A stretch of DNA of 64,000 nucleotides from Glycine soja (lineage: Eukaryota > Streptophyta > Magnoliopsida > Fabales > Fabaceae). The stretch is taken from the NCBI RefSeq assembly GCF_004193775.1, contig NC_041011.1, positions 17,627,173 through 17,691,172 on the forward strand. Reading direction: 5' to 3'. Positions 22,626-32,789 of this stretch are shown one piece after another. The translations under genes and the position numbers were made by a program. The notes below the pieces were generated by a model, which worked only from the letters and a program-made list of their open reading frames with translations, searched no databases and was not told the DNA's origin. How positions within the stretch are numbered: position 1 is the first letter of the stretch; every line of letters begins with the position of its first letter.

Positions 22626-22833
22626 TAAGTATAGTTGTTTTGCATTCTGTGCATAATCTATTTTTTCCACTTACTCATTTTGAAAAATTATGAGACCCAA
22701 AACCGAACATTTAAAAATTTTGGTACCAAAATTGTTGAAGAACTATTCTAAAAGGATTAAAGTGCTAATCCAAATCCAACTTGTCTTGTTACAGTACGAG
22801 TTCACCAAACCTTAACATGCACAACCCAAATTT

Positions 22834-23390
22834 TCACTCCAATTCAAGTAAGACTTTTGATGGCCAGTGACTAGTGAGTGACCACCACACTACCACGGCA
22901 CCACACCCACATATGCAAACCACAAATTTGATAGTGAGGAACAACAAATTTGGCATATCTTTTACTGATTCCAATGGATCATTAGTTAACTCGGAGTACA
23001 TCAAAGACAAGTTTACAAGATTTTCGAGTCGTGGAATCCAATTTGGCAACTTTTTTAACTTCCCCTTGAGGCAAAGCTTCCTGAGTGCAGATTGGGTTGA
23101 CTTAAAGTTCAAGTCAATCACTTCATTATAACCTAATGCATTAATATGTAGTTTCTCCAAGAATTGCATCTCATTGATTAGTTATCCAAGTGTGTATCCA
23201 AGTTCTCCCTTGAAATTAGTTATCATCAAATCCCTTAATTGTTTTAGCTTTCCTAGCTCTAATCATCGTTCCATCGTCATCGTTCCAAGTTTCTCCAAGA
23301 ATTGCATCTCATTGATTGAGGAACACATTTTGTTTTGCATCCCTAAAACATTAAAATGACACACATTTTGAATTGATAAGTTTTAGCTTA
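22834..23390 (-). pseudogene. RPM1-like NLR leucine-rich-repeat fragment
   Basis: The minus-strand frame 23169-22834 encodes 'MQFLEKLHINALGYNEVIDL', 'LRKLCLKGKLKKLPNWIPRL' and 'ENLVNLSLMYSELTNDPLES', the LRR spacing and wording of RPM1-type CC-NB-LRR disease resistance proteins. Upstream on the same strand (23290-23170) are 'LGKLKQLRDLMITNF' and a duplicated 'SINEMQFLEKL', separated by stops. The NB-ARC and coiled-coil parts are absent. After 'MPNLLFLTI' the frame runs into unrelated sequence. It is a captured fragment without resistance function. Confidence 0.75.
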
Positions 23391-23539
23391 TGCTTAAGAC
23401 ATGTCCTCTCATTAGAACTAGATAAATTCTCTGTCTCTAAACTTTTCTCATATGGTAAAATGACTGGTCGGGGATAGCTTTTGGGGCCAAACTTGATTCT
23501 CAAAGCTGAATTAAGAAGGTGTTTTTTGCCATTCACCAT
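23351..23539 (-). pseudogene. Possible upstream piece of the NLR fragment
   Basis: A 62-codon minus-strand frame reads 'KHLLNSALRIKFGPKSYPRP' and onward, ending about 20 codons before the first recognisable LRR words of the neighbouring NLR fragment. It may be diverged LRR-proximal sequence or intron. I cannot name it with confidence. Confidence 0.25.
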
Positions 23540-23812
23540 TCATGCCCTGAAAAATAACTAAAACAGAATAAACTTCTTAAAGAACTTAAACTTGATCAAC
23601 TTAAAGCAATTGATATATTAGCATGAAATAATGTTTCTCAGGGTAGCAGAACATTTGTAAAATCATGAGTAGAAGTTTCTCAAGGTAGCAGGACATTTGA
23701 AAATGACTCAGCTTTGTTGACCCATCTTGCTAACATTTTCTTTCAAGTCTTTGTTGTTAATTTGGCAAGCCAAGAAAGTGTACGAGCTCGAGATGCACAC
23801 ACAACAACAAAA

Positions 23813-24133
23813 CTAATCCTTGTACTTTGGAATAAACTCAACTTTGATGCCTCCTATGATGACATCTCCTTTTCCAACCTTAGGCACCAAAGTAACTAGC
23901 ACAACATCGTCTTCTTCAGCTTCTAAACAATCGACCACTTTTGATATCCCTACCTTAAAACTAGTTACTTTGATATTATGGCCTTGTCCATGGAACAAAT
24001 TAACAAAAGTTCCCACAAACTCTGTCTGTTCTGGTTCACTCAAATTATCTTCATCATCATCAATATGAACATCAAACTTTACATATTTATCACTCCCATG
24101 TCTAGAACAATTCTTTGGTACTTGCTTATTCAT
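23813..24133 (-). pseudogene. Polyphenol oxidase C-terminal (KFDV) domain fragment
   Basis: A clean 106-codon minus-strand frame contains 'KYVKFDVHIDDDEDN', 'EPEQTEFVGTFVNLFHGQGH' and 'DDVVLVTLVPKVGKGDVIIG' followed by 'GIKVEF'. This is the PPO1_KFDV domain that closes plant polyphenol oxidases (plastid copper enzymes oxidising o-diphenols to quinones). The copper-binding tyrosinase domain and the PPO1_DWL domain are missing. The natural C-terminus and stop appear retained ('EFIPKYKD' then stop). It is a captured 3' gene end, antisense to the PMD genes. Confidence 0.8.
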
Positions 24134-24353
24134 GAAGGCTTCTCATGAACAATTCTTTGGTACTTGCTAGCTTATACGAAACTTGTCATGAACCACAAGT
24201 GTACATGAAGGCTAGATTATATGAAACTTGTTGATGAGAAGGCCTATCATCATTAGGGTCAAGTTTATTGTAGTTCAGATCAACCACGTGAAATTTGCGT
24301 TACTTTGAGTGAATGAAATCGGTGATTGAATTTGCGGTACTCATTTGCAGATC

Positions 24354-26480
24354 ATGGTTAGGACCAGAGGATTAGGTCGTGCCTTAGGTCAGGTTACTGG
24401 CAGAGGTGTGGGCAGAGGAGATCGTGATGATTCCATGATGCTCCGCAGCGTCGACGGCCTACTGCATCCGCACAGAGGCAGCAAGTCGCTGTGATTGCGG
24501 CGCACAATGAGCCAGTGGTCCCTGCGCCAGATGTTGAGCCTGATGTATTTCCGGATGACCCGATGGAGGCACCAGCTGATTCTGAGGACATTGTGGCAGA
24601 CATTCCTGCGGACACAGGCGCGGAGGCTGCTGAGGATGAGCATGAGGGATTTTCGGGTGGTCCGAGCGACCCATCCGTGTTGACCCAGTATGCGGATCAC
24701 GTTGCTTGCAGCGTATGGACGGGAGAGGTATTTATAATATTTATTTTTAGTTACTTGTAAATTATACTTTATGATTGAAATTAGTTTTCCTTTAAATGAT
24801 GATTTGAACGAATTTTGCGTTCCTTTATACTTCAATTCAGGAGCGTCCTGAATTGAAGCTATCCTCTCATGGGAGGAAGGTCCATAGTTTAGGCAGGCCT
24901 ATCCCTGCCATTGAGGTACTTGTTGCTGGTACAGGACTAAGTCCTCTGATCGCGTGTTCGGTAGACACCGGTGATTGGGGACTTTTGTCTGCGTTTGTGG
25001 AGTGGTGGCACCGGGAGACGTCTAGTTTCCATCTCCCGGTGGGAGAGCTCACCATCACGCTGGACGATGTCTCCTCACTTCTCTATCTTCCCGTGGTTGG
25101 CGACTTACACGCCTTTGAGCCCTTGCACGTGGACGATGCAGTTCAGATGCTGGTGGACTTATTGATGGTCTTTGCAGAATCTGCCAGGGCTGAGACAGCC
25201 CAGTGTCGTGGACCGTATGTATGCCTGCAATGGGTACGTGATATATATCAACGCCGATGCCAGGCAGGTCATTGGACAGCTGCGGCTCGCACATATCTTC
25301 TTCATCTTTTGGGTTGCACTCTATTTGCTAACAAGAGTGCAACCAATGTGCATGTTGTTTACTTGGAGGCCCTTCGTGACCTCAGTATGACGGAGAGGTA
25401 CGCCTGGGGAGTGGCTGCTTTGGTGCTTATGTACGACCAGCTGAACGATGCATCCATGAGCCACAACCGACAGCTTGGCGGTTACATCACGCTGCTGCAG
25501 GTAACAAATATGTTTTTCATGCGTTCAGCCTCAACAATGTTCAACTTTAAATTTTGTTACACTTTCATTATTAATGTTTATAATTTTGATGTTGCATCTG
25601 TAGTACTGGATTTACGAGTACTTTCTGTCAGTTGGGGACTCCATTGCTGATCAGGACTACGACGAGGATTCTCTACGTGCGTGTAGGTGGATTGTGACGA
25701 AGAAGACCGTTAAGAGCATTTGTACGTCGGCATACAGGGAGCGCTTGGACCGACTCTGGATTCTGGATGTCTGTTGGATCCCGTATGGGGAGCACCGATC
25801 GGTCCGGGACTCCCACGTCAGATCATGCTATTCCGGTCTCTTGCGCTGGGGGCCTGTTGCTGTTTATTATCGACCAGAGAGGGTCGTGCGACAATTTGGA
25901 TACACGTAGACCATTCCTACTCCTCCTGTCGATTCATGGGTGTCGTATGATGATATACATGACAGGTAGATGCACTACTCGGATCATATCATTCCAGTAG
26001 GTGGGGTGTTCGTTGTGCCAGGTCAGTGTTCCAGTGACTACATGGACTGGTTCTTCCGCATCTCGCATCCTTTCATGACACCAGGCCACGCATTAGATCC
26101 TCTGCCTGATGGTCACGCCCCGTAGCTTCAAGTCGTCCCTCAGGCCTCGCAGACGGATATCCCTCACGTGCCGGAGCCAGGAGCATCGTCGACATCTGTG
26201 GAGGTGCCTAAACATGCAGTGGTAAGTAATACTAATAATTTATGTCATTTACCTCAATATTTGCATAATAATTTGTGTAATCTGTTTGTTTTGTATGTAG
26301 CAGGAAGTTTGTGATGACATTGCTCAGAGGTTGGAGCGCCATCTGAGTCTAGGGGTGGTCACGCCAGGCTCATCGACACATGAGGTGATCAAAGAATGCC
26401 TCAGGTTGGCCAAGAGTGTGATACATGACCATCTAGTATATGTTACGTCTAGACGCAGGCGACGCACGAATCAGGTGTAG
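24354..26480 (+). pseudogene. MAIN-like plant mobile domain pseudogene 2
   Basis: Four exons are inferred from GT/AG junctions: 24354-24727, 24841-25500, 25604-26221 and 26301-26480, ending in TAG. The layout is an 'MVRTRGLGRALGQVTGRG' start, an acidic linker, the PMD core in exon 2 (open throughout; 'LPVGELTITLDDVSSLLYLP', 'RGPYVCLQWVRDIYQRR'), the rest of the PMD in exon 3 and a charged tail ('SRRRRRTNQV'). Relative to copy 1 one G is missing after 24434, shifting exon 1, and exon 3 carries TAG stops at 25907, 25967 and 26123. This 3' end is what copy 1 lost. Unless exon 2 is used alone, no functional protein is made. Nucleotide identity to copy 1 looks above 90%. Confidence 0.8.
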
Positions 26481-27420
26481 GTTATTTACATATTTTATAT
26501 TGATATTCCATGTATATACAGATATTGTACATGAACCCATTTCATGAGTATTATTGGTTTTATTTATTTTCATTAGTAATGTTAGTTTTATTTATTTCCA
26601 TTGATTGTGTATTCCATTTGTGTCTATATACACACGTGTTATTAAAATGGTCTAGTTAACTTAGTTATAGTATATGTAAATTATTATAAATGGTCTAGTT
26701 AACTTAGTTTACCAACTAATAAAAAGTAATTTTAAATATAACTTTAAATATAATTGAAATAAAGAAGTTGAAAAGGGTGTAGAAAAAAATAAATTAAACA
26801 AAAAATGGACATCATGAGTAGAGGTCATAGAAAAAAATAAATGAATATTTTCATAGAAAAAAAAAATTAAACAAAAAATGGACATCATTCGTTATCTAAG
26901 ATCCTTATTTTATATAACATACTAATATTTTTAAATTCTCTTATAATTACTATTTTCCCTCTTATACTAATGATAATGTAAAAAAATGTATTATAAAGTA
27001 GTTAGTATTTTAATTTTTAATGTAATACTAATTATTTTTTTATATTATTTATAATATTAATGATATGATTAATTATAAAAATAAAAAATAAATTAATGAT
27101 AATAATATTAATTTTATAAAATTATTATTATCTTTTATCTATTTATTGATTTTTATTAATATGTATAAAATAACCTTAAACAATAATTATAATGGGACTG
27201 AGTAAGTATTTTAATATCATCTTCTAAACAAATTTATTCTAAAAAAATATATTAAAAAATTAATTATTTATAATAAATCAATATTTATAAATATATTATA
27301 ATTAATAAAATATATTTAATTATATAATAATTAATAAAATAAATATCTTTAAATGTATAAATTATATTATAAAATAAATATCTTTAAATATGTTATATAA
27401 TTAATAAATTATTATTTTTC
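26481..27420. other. AT-rich 3' part of the large element
   Basis: Very AT-rich sequence with no gene. It holds a short local duplication ('tggtctagttaacttagtt' at about 26649 and 26691) and 'aaaaaatggacatcat' near 26802 and 26875. Confidence 0.5.
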
Positions 27421-27545
27421 CTCTTACGGATCAAGTTGATCCGGAAGTTACGGATCAAGTTGCTTGATCCGAAAGTCTCTTACGGATCAAATTGATCCGT
27501 AAGTCTCTTACGGACCAATTTACAGATCAACTTGATCCGTAATAG
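27421..27545. repeat. Palindrome array GGATCAA…TTGATCC
   Basis: Four to five units such as 'cggatcaagttgatccgg', 'cggatcaaattgatccgtaa' and 'cagatcaacttgatccgtaa' are separated by 'gtctctta'. Each is a perfect or near-perfect palindrome. The same unit sits near the ends of other elements in this window, suggesting protein-binding sites; that role is inferred. Confidence 0.75.
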
Positions 27546-27627
27546 GAAAATCAAGCAAGGGCAATTTTGCAATTTTTTTAGAATGCTGGGTGCACCAGCA
27601 ATAATGATGATACACCTAGCAACACTC

Positions 27628-29370
27628 GTCAGAGAAATATAAAATAATGTAAACAGGTCCAACCAGAGGTGTGAAAACTGCAACTGTATTTGAGTATTCT
27701 TTTCTCCCTAACTCTGCAATGCTAAGACTGAGCCTGAACCTGAGCACACAAAGCCAAAAAAAAATAATACAGAAACTGCATGCAAATGTGAACTCTAGAC
27801 TATGCACAAAGGTAAACAGTGACATCTCAAAAACTTAACTATGCAGGGATATATAACGCATCATGATGATCACGGGAACTTCCTATGTATGATTTTTTAT
27901 TCTTTCTGGTTGCTACATGTTAGATAGCATAATAGGTCTTGTTACTTTTGTTGGCCAAAAGACACAAATAATTTTAAATATAATTTTTTATCTTGTATAT
28001 TTATTACTGTGTATCTCTGGATAAAAAAAAAAGAGTTATTCTTATCTCCCTCTAAAATTCTGTTAATTCCATTAAAAAAAATTGTGTTAATAGAAAATTC
28101 AAATCCCTTTCTGTGTTTTATGGTTTGGGGTTATTAAGAACCATTAAATAATAATATATACTATGGAAAAATAAGATCGACAGCGCGCTATTCCATTATT
28201 TTCAACGATAAGTAAGAAAAATCAATTAACCACACTTTGAGGTGGTCAATTAATCTCCGACCTTTTCGATTAGTAATTAATCTTTGACCTTTTTTTACTG
28301 GATTAATCTTTAACCGTGTTTATGCTGTTAACTACATTTTGTCAAATTCTAAATATATATTACAATATTGAAATTTTATGAACTCAAAGTTGTTTGCCAA
28401 GAAATAAAAAATCTGAACTAAAAGATTTCAATTGGGACCAACCATTCTAATGTATGTTTTGGAGACAATTCTATTTGAATGATGAACTAATTCTAAAAAA
28501 TTGAAGATATAAGATGGATTGAATAATTAAGAGAGAAAAGAAAACAAAACAGATTTAATTATTTCTATCGATAAGATTAATATTATAATAATTAATATTT
28601 ATCGATAAAAAAAATAATTACAAATGATTGGACTGATCATGGAAATTTGCGTATGGATTTTCTACAATCAAAATAGAACAAAACTTAATTTGCAAGGTGT
28701 AAAAGGCATGTTAAGTTGGGAGTTTTCTTAAGAAGTAAACCTAGATACTTTCAAATGAAAAAGGTAATACCAAACGTAAGACATGATAATTCATAACACC
28801 TAAAGTCAACAACTGAATGATCAAGACCACGCTCGTCGTGTCAGGCTAATTGTGAATATTAAAAAGAATAAACATATGAAAAGGACATGAATGTGGGCAC
28901 CACGCTACAGGTATGCTACAACTATTTTTTTCAAACTACTTTATACAATTAAAAAGTTTATCAAGCATGGTAGTATTTTATTTTATTTTATTTTATTTGG
29001 ACTCACAACATTCAAATTGCAACTCCTTTGACTTAAATATATTAATTACACATCAGCATGTACGCAAAGAATAACTTTTTGTCATGCACAACAACAACGA
29101 GGTATGGAGGGGTAAGGGATAATCACAATAACATTTTAATTTACTTTAATAACAGAAAAATTAGAAATCTTAAGTGGACCAAGCTGAAGCCTAGTCAGCA
29201 ACAATGCTGGTAAGGGATAATCAAATTAGTCTTAGGGCTCTTGCTTGGGACCATGGATTGAATATTTCATAATTATTTGATAATTTTGAAAAGCTGGGGT
29301 GGGGTGGCTTCATCCAAAGGTCACAATTTCACTTGGGAAAATACTAGGAAGAGTAGCACTTAAAAGAAAA

Positions 29371-29372
<2 letters not shown>
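27628..29372. other. Intergenic DNA, nothing recognised
   Basis: No gene or bounded element was found. The sequence is AT-rich with scattered A-runs. Confidence 0.4.

Positions 29373-29444
<72 letters not shown>
29373..29444. repeat. (AT)n microsatellite, about 36 units
   Basis: Uninterrupted alternating A/T of about 72 bp. Any reading frame through it is an artefact. Confidence 0.95.
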
Positions 29445-29448
<4 letters not shown>

Positions 29449-29607
29449 TCCACATGTATAGTACTCTAGCTGGTTAAAATCTGGCGACAAGCACGAATTT
29501 TCTTGGGAAAGGTAACAAAGAAGCACATTGGCACACATGTGTACGCTGTTTTTCAAACCCAAAAGAAAAGAGGAAGAGGTATGTAAAATTTCCAACTTTA
29601 GATAAAA

Positions 29608-30796
29608 GGTTTAATTACAAATTTTACTATCATATTTTTGTGATTATGCGAATTTTATTATTAAACTTTTGATTTTGTGAACTTTATCCTCGTAGTATTC
29701 AATTGTCTCAATTTTTTATCACTTTGTTAAGTCTCATAAATCTCAAGTGAAAAAATGACATCACAGACAAGATAAATGTATTAAATTAAAATTAATAATA
29801 TAATATAATTATAAAATTAAAATATTTAAGTTTTTATAAAATTAAGGTTTAATTATTTATTTGGTTTCTATATCTTCATCATTTGTACCTTTTAGTTTTA
29901 AAGTGGTTTTTATAATTCATATAGTTTACATTTTAATTATTTTTTAGTCCTTGTAGTTTGAAAGTGATTTTTTTAGTTTTTATAATTTGTATTTTAATTC
30001 TTTTTTAGTCCTTATAGTTTGAAAGTGATGTTTTTAGTTCCTATAGTTTGAAAGTGATTTTTTTAGTTACTATACTTTATATTTTAATTCTCTTTTAATC
30101 TTTATCATCAAAATATAAGTAATATTATCAATTACAATTAATTATAAAAATATTAATAAGTAATATGTAACTAATTTATTATAAGATAATTTGTAATAAA
30201 AATAGTTGATAATATATAACTAATTTGTAACTAATTATTTTTATATTTTTTTTGTAATAAGGACTAAAAGGTAATTAAAATACAAATTATAAAGACTAAA
30301 AATAAAAAAATAATTAAAATACAAACTATAAAAACTAAAAAGACTACTTTTAAACTATAGAAACTAAAAAAGAATTAAAATGTAAATTATAGGAATTAAA
30401 AAAAATCAATTTTAAAATATAAAAACTAAAAGATACGAATTGTAAAACTATAAAATAATTTAACCTAAAATTAAAAAGTGAAGCCACGCAGTTTTCATTT
30501 TATTGTTGCAGCCTCTTCCTTTTGGTCAAAACTAACACTAAATCATGTCATTTTAGTTTTTAATTTTATAAATCAAAAATATTTTAATTTTATATAATAT
30601 ATTATAAATTCCAACATGTCATATTTATGTTGTCTATCATGTCATCCTTCCTTTGGAGATTTCACATAGACTTAACAGAGTGATAAAATTTGAGACAATT
30701 AAATACTACAATGGTAAAATTCACAAAAAAAATAAAAATTTGGTGGTATAATTTGCACAATCACAAAAATATAATAATAAAATTTGTAATTAAGTC
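29608..30796. mobile_element. Inverted-repeat element with 9-bp target duplication
   Basis: The ends 'ggtttaattacaaatttta' and (reverse complement of the right end) 'gacttaattacaaatttta' begin an inverted repeat that continues imperfectly for roughly 200 bp. The element is bounded by a perfect 9-bp direct repeat, 'tagataaaa', at 29599-29607 and 30797-30805. Long terminal inverted repeats plus a 9-bp duplication fit a non-autonomous Mutator-like element. It encodes nothing and contains a second nested element. Confidence 0.75.
29845..30466. mobile_element. Nested inverted-repeat MITE
   Basis: It runs from 'aggtttaattatttatttgg' to a right end whose reverse complement is 'aggttaaattattttatag'. 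Long arms carry repeated 'tttagtccttatagtttgaa'. It is flanked on both sides by 'aaaatta' (29838-29844 and 30467-30473). It lies wholly within 29608-30796, so it inserted later. Confidence 0.65.
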
Positions 30797-30805
30797 TAGA
30801 TAAAA

Positions 30806-32380
30806 AAGAGCTCTATCGTGTCAAGAAAAAGTATCAAGAGTATTAGCTAGCTAGGGTCGTGAATTCGTGATTTAGCAACCAGTTAATACGTGTTTGGTGC
30901 ATGTCAATTTTCTACGTGTGGGAAGTTACTTTACATAACTTCTCACTTTTTACATTTATAATTTATGAGGGGTATTTTCTATAAGTGATGAACTAATAAT
31001 ATAAAAGAGTCATCAAATTATAAATCAACATTTATTGTAAGTAATTTTTACAATAACTACCTTAAAAATTATTTTAATAGCCATTTTTGATTGATTAAAA
31101 ATGTTGGAATACACTGGGATCAAACATCAAGGAGACTTTCACTCCATCATTTCACAATCATAGGACATGCCGTCTAGCCTCCAAGTTATTAGAAAAACTT
31201 CCGATCTCCATATATTGACTAACCTTTAGGATGACTTTTGATACAATGAATCTCTATGTCTGGGTTTACCACTAATTTTATTATATTTGTCCGAATCAGT
31301 CATTTGGTTGAACCATTGACTATGATTTCAATTGTTGGACATTTGATGAAGAATCATTGGGATATCTTTACCAATGGACTTCAAGTAAATCATACATTTA
31401 AATTTGACATCATACTTTATTCCAAAAACTTAGTTTTTGGTTTCATATTAGTAATCTTACCGTATGTGGGTTAGATCAAATTTTGATCGGATCCAAAACT
31501 CTAAACTCGTCATCCGATCCAATTTTAATTGGGTTAATTAAATGAAAATCAATCAAATCCAATTCATCCCACAAAAGTCTAATTGGATTGGGTTGAATTA
31601 GTAGGGTTTGTCAATTCAACCCGATCCGCTTACACCCCTACTACAAACTCTTAATTGCATTTTTTTCAAACTTTCAAATATTGTAAATTATGCCTCTAAT
31701 ATTTTTTGTCTCACATTTTAACCTCAAACTAAATGTTGAATGTGGGGTTTAAACCTTTGGCTCCTTCTATCTCCATAACAATTAAAGTCACTTAATCATT
31801 TGACTTGTTTAATTTATGTATAAAAATTATATATTGCATTATTAGATTGGTTAACTAAGTATATGTTTATATTTGCATGAAAAAATATTTAAAGTTAAGA
31901 TGAAAAATTTATTTATTATGTTTTTATTTAAATTACATAAATTTAATTATACATTATTTATAAAAATATTTATAAATCTTTTACCCTTTTATTCATAGGA
32001 TACTTATTCAAAAAAATAAGAAATTTAATAAATTTTTATAAGATATTGTATAATTCAACTGTAATAAATAATTAACTTAAAAAAAATATAAAGAATAATT
32101 ATATATTTAATAAATAATAATGTATAACTTATAAGTTTTTATAAATTAAATATATATTTATAACTAAATTTATCATATTAACATTTAATTTTTTTTATAT
32201 AATAAATAAATAATCATACACTTGGGTAATTAAAAGTGCAATTAACCAATGTAGTAATAGTATAAACTATTACTATAATTTATAATAATAGATTTTTAAT
32301 TTTTATTATATTAAGGTGATATTTGATGCCATGTACATGTTTTAAGTTTACCATCCATAAATTTCTCTGTTATTATAATT
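30806..32380. other. AT-rich intergenic DNA
   Basis: No gene is recognised. A hAT-like scrap is listed separately at 31480-31645. Confidence 0.4.
31480..31645 (-). repeat. hAT-like non-autonomous element end
   Basis: The reverse complement starts 'taggggtgtaagcggatcgg' and continues with 'gttgaattgac…aacccaatccaatt' runs. Plant non-autonomous hAT elements commonly end in 'TAGGGGTGTAAGCGG'-like sequence followed by such G/C-T-rich words. No opposite end or 8-bp duplication was found, so it is probably truncated. Confidence 0.35.
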
Positions 32381-32384
32381 TTGA

Positions 32385-32690
32385 CTTAAATATAGTTTCA
32401 GTCTCTAATAAATTAATAAATTTTATTTTAGATCCCTAATAAAAAAATAGTTAATTAAACTTTTAGTCCCTCAATATTTTCAAATTCTAATTTTTAGTCC
32501 CTCAAAATTTATTTGACAAGTTTTAGTCTTTCATTAATTTTTTATTAGCATTTTTAGTCCCTTAATTTTTTTTTTGTCTACTCTTAGTCCTTAATTTATT
32601 TTTATTGCACAAAATTAGTTCAAAAATATATAAAAATGAGAGGCTAAAAGTGCAAAAAACAAGGACTAATATTAAGAATCTCAAATTCAA
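32385..32690. repeat. 'tttagtccct'-type MITE-like repeat
   Basis: 'ttttagtccct' or close variants recur about every 35-60 bp, ending in 'aaggactaa'. Many plant genomes contain MITEs made of this phrase. Boundaries and target duplication are unclear. Confidence 0.4.
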
Positions 32691-32789
32691 AGTTTGAATT
32701 TGGTTTCAAGTTTTTATCTTTTTACTTCACAAACAAACATTTCTCACCTTCTATATGCTACTACTGTTTCTTCTCGTTTCCAACCCTTG

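Larger units (their letters stand above)
17017..27627 (+). mobile_element. 10.6-kb MULE-like element with captured gene fragments
   Basis: The left end, 'gcactgctaggtgcacctag' continuing 'ttttgctggtgcacccag', is matched in inverted orientation by the right end at about 27585-27627. Together they form an imperfect terminal inverted repeat of about 50 bp. Short related elements in this window have the same terminal design, and one (60362-61394) has a perfect 9-bp target duplication, the size typical of Mutator-like elements. Inside, in order: a CT-rich leader, repeat A, TauE/SafE, LINE and LRR fragments, PMD pseudogene 1, repeat A', an LTR, NLR and PPO fragments, PMD pseudogene 2, and an array of GGATCAA/TTGATCC palindromes. 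No transposase and no clear target duplication were found. Confidence 0.6.

Noticed and set aside
22834..23390. Functional disease-resistance gene
   Set aside because: Only an LRR fragment is present, with stops upstream and no NB-ARC domain.
23714..24068. Plus-strand ORFs opposite the polyphenol oxidase fragment
   Set aside because: The opposite strand encodes a recognisable KFDV domain; the plus-strand frames show no domain and are shadows.
17017..27627. Hidden Mutator transposase in the large element
   Set aside because: No MULE transposase motif was seen in any frame; the only long coding units are the PMD pseudogenes and captured fragments, so the element is called non-autonomous.
29344..29595. 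83-codon ORF spanning the (AT)n microsatellite
   Set aside because: Its Tyr-Ile repeat is the microsatellite translated, and there is no other support.
31256..31474. 72-codon plus-strand ORF
   Set aside because: It has a non-ATG start and no recognisable motif, and the surrounding DNA is intergenic with a hAT-like scrap just downstream.
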